Shown here one piece after another: positions 6,211-9,399 of a DNA stretch of 9,399 bases (the first letter of the stretch is position 1; every line of letters begins with the position of its first letter). This DNA is from an archaeon. Its GTDB lineage: Archaea > Nanobdellota > Nanobdellia > Woesearchaeales > JAHJEM01. The translations under genes and the position numbers were made by a program. The stretch lies in the NCBI GenBank assembly GCA_020057445.1, contig JAGVFV010000019.1, positions 1 through 9,399 on the forward strand. Direction: 5' to 3'. The notes beneath the pieces were generated by a model. That model was not told the origin of the DNA, did no database searches, and worked only from the letters and a program-made list of their open reading frames with translations.

Positions 6211-7518
6211 TTACCTTCCGACACTGGCATAAGAAAATCCGAGCGCCTTCATCTCATCAGGCTCATAGATATTCCTGCCATCGATGATGACAGGAGTCCT
6301 CATCAAGGACTTCATCTTCTGCTTGTCCAGCTGGCGGAACTCATCCCACTCTGTCAATATCACCAGAGCATCCGCGCCTTTCAGGCAATCATACGGATTC
6401 TTTGCATACTCGATCTTCGGAAAGACCCGTCTCATCTGGTCCATTGCTTCAGGATCAAAAGCGACGATATGGGCATACTGTTCCAATGCCTGGCTGATGA
6501 ACGTAATCGCCGGAGCCTCTCGAGTGTCATCTGTCTTTGGCTTGAACGCCAAACCCCAAACAGCGATTCGCTTCCCATCAAGATCAGGCACAAAACGCTT
6601 CAACTTCGGAAATAGGCTCTTCTTCTGCTGCTCATTCACAAGCTCCACGGCATGCAAGAGGCTCGCAGGACAATTGTTCTTCTCCATAGTCTGGATAAGC
6701 GCCTTCACATCCTTTGGAAAACACGAACCGCCATAACCCGCCCCTGCCTGCAGGAAACGCGGGCCGATCCTGTTATCAAGTCCTATTGCCTTTCCGACAA
6801 CCTTGATGTCACCGCCGACCTTCTCGCACAAGTGAGAAAGTTCATTCATGAAACTGATCTTTGTCGCCAAAAATCCATTATTTGCATACTTGATCAGCTC
6901 TGCATTCACATTATTCGTCCTCATAATCACCTGATTCGGGCGCTCGAGCGGCTGATACAACTGATACATGATATCAAGAGCATTTGCAGAATCAGAACCA
7001 ATCAGGACCTTGTCCGGATGCATGAAATCATAGATAGCCTGCCCCTCTCTCAAGAACTCAGGATTCGACACGACAGCAGCCTCATAATTCACTTTTCTTG
7101 CCTTCAACTGGTCAGCGATGATGCGCCTGACCTTCGCGGCAGTGCCGACAGGGACAGTGCTCTTATTCACCACAATACGAAACCCGACCATATTCTTCCC
7201 GATAGTCTCAGCAACCTGATAGACAAAAGACAGGTCAGCCTCGCCATTCGGAAGAGAAGGAGTCCCCACAGTCACAAAAAGGATATCTGCGTCCTTTGCA
7301 GCAGACGCTCCGTCTTTGGTAAACACGAGCCTTCCTTCACGGATATTCCTCTCCATAAGCTCAGAAAGTCCAGGTTCATAGAACGGCGCCTCCCCCTTCG
7401 CAAGCTTTGCCAAGCGTTCAGGATCGACATCCACACAGATGACGTCATTGCCAAGCTCAGCAAAACAGGCTCCACTGACCAAACCAACATATCCAGTACC
7501 ATAAAATGCGAGTTTCAT
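6211..7518 (-). CDS. ugd: UDP-glucose 6-dehydrogenase (UDP-glucose/GDP-mannose dehydrogenase family)
   Basis: The full-length 435-residue enzyme oxidises UDP-glucose to UDP-glucuronate with two NAD+. The N-terminal NAD domain starts at residue 1 with G7-T-G9-Y-V-G12; VTVGTPS (82-88) and NKSTVPVGT (118-126) follow. The central domain contains SNPEFLREG (151-159), the conserved Lys/Asn pair in LIKYANNGFLA (K210, N214), and the thiohemiacetal-forming cysteine C266 in GYGGSCFPKD. The C-terminal UDP-binding domain carries GLAFKPKTDDTREAP (322-336) and ends with IIDGRN. All catalytic residues I can check are intact. UDP-glucose is the most likely substrate; other UDP- or GDP-sugars of the family (UDP-GlcNAc, UDP-ManNAc, GDP-mannose) cannot be excluded from motifs alone. 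It is the functional counterpart of haloarchaeal AglM, which feeds hexuronic acid to N-glycans. The gene is single, with its own TATA box, facing away from the structured element and 5S gene. Confidence 0.93.
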   Translation of the reverse strand: MKLAFYGTGYVGLVSGACFAELGNDVICVDVDPERLAKLAKGEAPFYEPGLSELMERNIREGRLVFTKDGASAAKDADILFVTVGTPSLPNGEADLSFVYQVAETIGKNMVGFRIVVNKSTVPVGTAAKVRRIIADQLKARKVNYEAAVVSNPEFLREGQAIYDFMHPDKVLIGSDSANALDIMYQLYQPLERPNQVIMRTNNVNAELIKYANNGFLATKISFMNELSHLCEKVGGDIKVVGKAIGLDNRIGPRFLQAGAGYGGSCFPKDVKALIQTMEKNNCPASLLHAVELVNEQQKKSLFPKLKRFVPDLDGKRIAVWGLAFKPKTDDTREAPAITFISQALEQYAHIVAFDPEAMDQMRRVFPKIEYAKNPYDCLKGADALVILTEWDEFRQLDKQKMKSLMRTPVIIDGRNIYEPDEMKALGFSYASVGR

Positions 7519-7540
7519 ACGACACGAAACTAAGCCTGGT

Positions 7541-7549
7541 TTTATATAG
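7541..7549 (-). promoter_or_regulatory. TATA box of the UDP-glucose dehydrogenase gene
   Basis: On the minus strand the box reads CTATATAAA, preceded by a BRE-like CCAAAA; the TATAAA hexamer lies 22 nt upstream of the ATG. The core is nearly palindromic, so plus-strand reading (TTTATATA) is possible, but the plus-strand side lacks a purine-rich BRE (GCCTGG), favouring the minus direction. No Shine-Dalgarno motif precedes the ATG (CGTGTCGT). Confidence 0.65.
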
Positions 7550-7560
7550 TTTTGGCATTT

Positions 7561-7783
7561 ATTTAGCGCCTACGAAACGCTCTAAGATAAAATAAAAGGT
7601 CCTGCGTCCCCGTAAGTCATTGGAACGAAGTTCCGAGAAATGCTGAAGGCATTTCTGGAACAAGAAATCTCTAGATTTCTTTGTTCCTATGACGCTGAGA
7701 AACTTCGTTTCCCAGCGGGGCAAGTCCCCCCGCGACGGACGAGATTGCTCTTATGAAAGCGTTTCGACCTTAGGGCGCTAAAT
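7561..7783. repeat. Inverted-repeat-bounded, hairpin-rich element (candidate structured RNA or MITE-like)
   Basis: This fills most of the gap between the dehydrogenase promoter and the 5S promoter. The ends pair: ATTTAGCGCC (7561-7570) with GGCGCTAAAT (7774-7783), then CGAAACGCT (7573-7581) with AGCGTTTCG (7758-7766), about 21 bp with small bulges. Inside are: GGAAC-GAA-GTTCC (7622-7634); an 8-bp hairpin AGAAATGC/GCATTTCT (7636-7656); a 13-bp hairpin with one bulged base (7657-7687, loop TCTA); a 9-bp hairpin with one mismatch, CGCTG-A-GAAA.../...TTTC-C-CAGCG (7693-7717); and GCGGGG/CCCCGC (7715-7733). GTCAT...GGAAC (7616-7626) can alternatively pair with GTTCC...ATGAC (7683-7693). No convincing ORF crosses it. 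It shows no tRNA T-loop and none of the RNase P or SRP RNA motifs I know. It has no clear promoter of its own on either strand and no target-site duplication is evident at the ends. Strand and function are unknown. Confidence 0.6.
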
Positions 7784-7794
7784 CTTGCAGAAAC

Positions 7795-7800
7795 TTTAAA
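7795..7800 (+). promoter_or_regulatory. TATA box of the 5S rRNA gene
   Basis: TTTAAA, preceded by the BRE-like CAGAAAC (7788-7794), ends 23 nt before the expected 5' end of the 5S rRNA at about 7824. The spacing equals that seen between the boxes and the ATGs of the protein genes here, which makes this the internal reference for where transcription starts. Confidence 0.65.
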
Positions 7801-7823
7801 AAGAGGTCCGCATTCACGAGTCA

Positions 7824-7937
7824 TGGACGGCCACAGAGGCTTGGCAACACCCGTTCCCATTCGAACACGGAAGTTAAGCAAGCCATCGTTCGTGGGTGTA
7901 CTGCGCTTATGCGTGGGAAACCATGATCGCTGTCCAC
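7824..7937 (+). rRNA. rrf: 5S ribosomal RNA
   Basis: The terminal helix I is TGGACGGC (7824-7831) paired with GCTGTCCA (7929-7936), 8 bp including one G-U. The universally conserved helix II/III core is present: CACCCGTTCCCATTCGAACA at about 7848-7867, then CGGAAGTTAAGC, the best recognised 5S signature. The helix IV/V arm ends in GTGGGAAACCATG (7913-7925). Length is about 114 nt, slightly short of the usual 120; ends are set by helix I and may be off by one or two bases. The RNA is a structural component of the 50S central protuberance. The gene is solitary: no 16S, 23S or tRNA lies near it, and it has its own TATA box and a T-run terminator, so it is transcribed independently of the large rRNAs. 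Confidence 0.93.
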
Positions 7938-7939
7938 CC

Positions 7940-7946
7940 TTTTTTT
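7940..7946 (+). terminator. T-run terminator of the 5S rRNA gene
   Basis: Seven consecutive Ts begin 3 nt after the 3' strand of 5S helix I. Archaeal RNA polymerase terminates at such T-runs without needing a hairpin. Confidence 0.7.
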
Positions 7947-7992
7947 CTGCAATTGCGATTGACTGTGCCACTATTGCATATTTGGAATAATC

Positions 7993-8001
7993 CTTATAAA
8001 C
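7993..8001 (+). promoter_or_regulatory. TATA box of the TPR protein gene
   Basis: CTTATAAAC is preceded by GGAATAATC; the TATAAA hexamer (7995-8000) ends 23 nt before the ATG at 8024. The leader region (TTCCCCTCATTTC) is pyrimidine-rich without a Shine-Dalgarno motif, so a leaderless mRNA is expected. Confidence 0.65.
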
Positions 8002-8023
8002 ACTGCTTCATTCCCCTCATTTC

Positions 8024-9399
8024 ATGCCTAAGACATCATTGCTTTCCGCAATCGCATTCATCATAGGAGTATCAGGAACGCCGGCAATTGCAGACCCTGA
8101 CCAGTCTACGACAAATCCGACATTCTCTGTCGGGAACACGTCCGAAGATCCAGAAGTCTACCTGCGCATGGCAGACTACCTTGAAAGGAGGGGACTTCTC
8201 ACCGACGCACTCGAAGAATATTCAAAAGCATACAATAGCAATTGGAGCCAAAACCCCCTCAATCCAGACCCGTTCCTAGCACGCGCAGGATTCGAATACC
8301 GCATCGGACTCTGGAACAAAGCAATAGACGATCTAGGATTTCTCATAAGCTCAATACCTGATCACTTCGAAGGGAACCTGCTTCTCGGCAGGACGTTATG
8401 GATGAAAGGCAATAATGAGCAAGCGGTTTTCTATCTCACGAAAGCATTAGGCGCGAACCCGAATTCTGCAGAAGCTCTCGAGATCCGAAGCAGGGTCTAT
8501 TCTGCGATGAATAAGGATGATGAGGCGAAAGCGGACCATGAGAAAGCAACGTCACTTGAGAAGTGGGTCTCGCTCGATATCGATTATCAAGAGGCGCAAT
8601 TTGATGAAATCCGGAACCTCTGGACAGCATATGCTGATTTTCAAAAAAGGACACCAAGTCCTGCCGCGTTCTCCGACATCGCAGACAAATTATTCATGGC
8701 AAATTTTAATGAAGAAGCAAGCATATACCTCGCAAAGGCAATAGTGCTCGATCCCAACGACGCAAATGCCCACGCTTCTCTAAGTTTATGCCATTACCTA
8801 AATGAGGATTTGAAAGAGGCAATCGCAAGTGTCAATAAGGCCATAGCAATAAAACCTGACGATGCAAGGTTTTACGTCGAGAGAGGGACGTACCTCTTCA
8901 ACAACAATAACGGGCTTCTCCGGCGACCACTCATGGAATTCGACAAGGCAATCTCGCTCGATGATCGCCTCGCAATCGCCTATGAAATGAAAGGCATGGT
9001 CTATGCAGCAATGGATAGCACCGATTTGGCCATCAAAGAGCTCACCAGGTCGATCGGCCTGGACTCTACAAGCGCAGATGCCCATTACAATCTTGGTGTG
9101 GTGTTAATGACTCATGATAGGCAGGATGAAGCCATCCGCGAATTCACAAAAGCGATCAGCCAAAACTCAACCTACGCCACGGCGTATATCAATCGGGCAA
9201 TCATTCTAGGAAGTAAAGATCGCATCGACGAGGCACGTGCCGATTTTGACATGGCAGTCCATTATGCCCCTCAAGAACCATTGGCGTACTTCACTCGTGC
9301 AATATTCTTTATGAACCAGAAGCTGTATGATGAAGCATGGGAAGATGTCCATACTGCAGAAATGCTCGGCTGGACGCCTGACGACAAATTCCTCAATAA
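8024..9399 (+). CDS. Secreted TPR-repeat protein, 3' partial
   Basis: The frame runs from ATG 8024 for 458 codons plus two bases without a stop and leaves the window; the terminal TAA at 9397-9399 is in another frame. The N-terminus is a classic signal peptide: K3, hydrophobic core at about 5-18, and an A-x-A site (AIA, 21-23) before DPDQ. The mature part is almost entirely 34-residue TPR units, about eleven, with the usual small residue at position 8, Gly/Ala at 20 and the closing A-I-x-L-x-P pattern (for example 214-247, 248-281, 352-385, 386-419), interrupted by a non-canonical stretch at about 180-212. TPRs are protein-protein interaction scaffolds; no catalytic domain is visible and the function is unknown. 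Sequons N-x-S/T at N38, N73 and N381 would be exposed outside the cell. Codon use is less C-biased (more AAT, GAT, ATA) than in the neighbouring genes. It has its own TATA box. Confidence 0.82.
   Translation, partial: MPKTSLLSAIAFIIGVSGTPAIADPDQSTTNPTFSVGNTSEDPEVYLRMADYLERRGLLTDALEEYSKAYNSNWSQNPLNPDPFLARAGFEYRIGLWNKAIDDLGFLISSIPDHFEGNLLLGRTLWMKGNNEQAVFYLTKALGANPNSAEALEIRSRVYSAMNKDDEAKADHEKATSLEKWVSLDIDYQEAQFDEIRNLWTAYADFQKRTPSPAAFSDIADKLFMANFNEEASIYLAKAIVLDPNDANAHASLSLCHYLNEDLKEAIASVNKAIAIKPDDARFYVERGTYLFNNNNGLLRRPLMEFDKAISLDDRLAIAYEMKGMVYAAMDSTDLAIKELTRSIGLDSTSADAHYNLGVVLMTHDRQDEAIREFTKAISQNSTYATAYINRAIILGSKDRIDEARADFDMAVHYAPQEPLAYFTRAIFFMNQKLYDEAWEDVHTAEMLGWTPDDKFLN

Noticed and set aside
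6652..7533. 293-codon plus-strand open frame opposite ugd
   Set aside because: Fully antisense to an intact, motif-complete dehydrogenase; the product has no recognisable domain.
7541..7549. Plus-strand promoter from the near-palindromic TTTATATAG driving the structured element
   Set aside because: The predicted start (about 7572) would fall inside the closing stem and the plus side lacks a purine-rich BRE; the box is better explained as the ugd promoter. Not excluded by sequence alone.
7561..7783. RNase P RNA, SRP RNA or a tRNA in the structured gap
   Set aside because: I find no T-loop, no RNase P core motif pair and no SRP helix 8 motif; the fold is a set of simple hairpins within a long closing stem.
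7687..7971. 94-codon minus-strand frame across the structured element and 5S gene
   Set aside because: It runs through the 5S rRNA and several hairpins, so the open frame is incidental.
9397..9399. TAA at the window end as the stop of the TPR gene
   Set aside because: The TPR frame reads CTC AAT AA at this point; the TAA is out of frame by one base.
1..9399. CRISPR array, insertion sequence or phage genes
   Set aside because: No regularly spaced direct repeats, transposase, integrase or phage structural motifs were seen on either strand.

Overview
The window reads as a piece of an archaeal chromosome. Five protein genes and the 5S rRNA gene each have a TATA-type box (TATAAA or TTTAAA) 22-25 nt upstream of their start. 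The protein families (AglD/UPF0104-type membrane protein, GT39-type glycosyltransferase) and a Shine-Dalgarno motif of the GAGGTG type inside the operon fit the same picture. I cannot place the lineage with confidence. Codon choice is strongly C-ending (ATC, CTC, AAC) in the sugar and glycan genes and visibly less so in the last gene.

Region 1 (1-2749, + strand) is a tightly packed operon cut off by the left edge: a Gfo/Idh/MocA sugar oxidoreductase lacking its N-terminus, a phosphoheptose-isomerase-like SIS protein (GmhA-like), a GmhB/HisB-N-like HAD phosphatase and a small transaldolase. Gene joints overlap or are separated by 1 nt. Read as a pathway, transaldolase supplies sedoheptulose 7-phosphate, the isomerase turns it into a heptose 7-phosphate, and the phosphatase trims a heptose bisphosphate. 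This suggests an activated-heptose route in an archaeon. The matching kinase and nucleotidyltransferase are not in view.

Region 2 (2750-6206, + strand) holds three genes with their own promoters: a polytopic flippase/AglD-type membrane protein, a GT-C (GT39/PMT-like) glycosyltransferase with a cysteine-containing C-terminal outer domain, and a class I SAM methyltransferase. Region 3 (6211-7518, - strand) is UDP-glucose 6-dehydrogenase, which converges on the methyltransferase with only 4 bp between stop codons. Together regions 1-3 look like a surface glycan or protein glycosylation locus: sugar precursors, lipid-linked sugar handling, membrane glycosyl transfer and glycan modification.

Region 4 (7519-7946) has no protein gene. 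It holds a 223-bp element closed by a 21-bp imperfect inverted repeat and filled with nested hairpins (candidate structured RNA or MITE-like element), followed by a solitary 5S rRNA gene with its own promoter and T-run terminator. Region 5 (8024 to the right edge) is a secreted TPR-repeat protein whose frame is still open at the window end.

Most noteworthy are the inverted-repeat element, the putative archaeal heptose operon, and the regular TATA-to-ATG distance. Calibrated by the 5S gene, that distance implies leaderless transcripts for every first gene, while operon-internal genes use Shine-Dalgarno sites or coupling.
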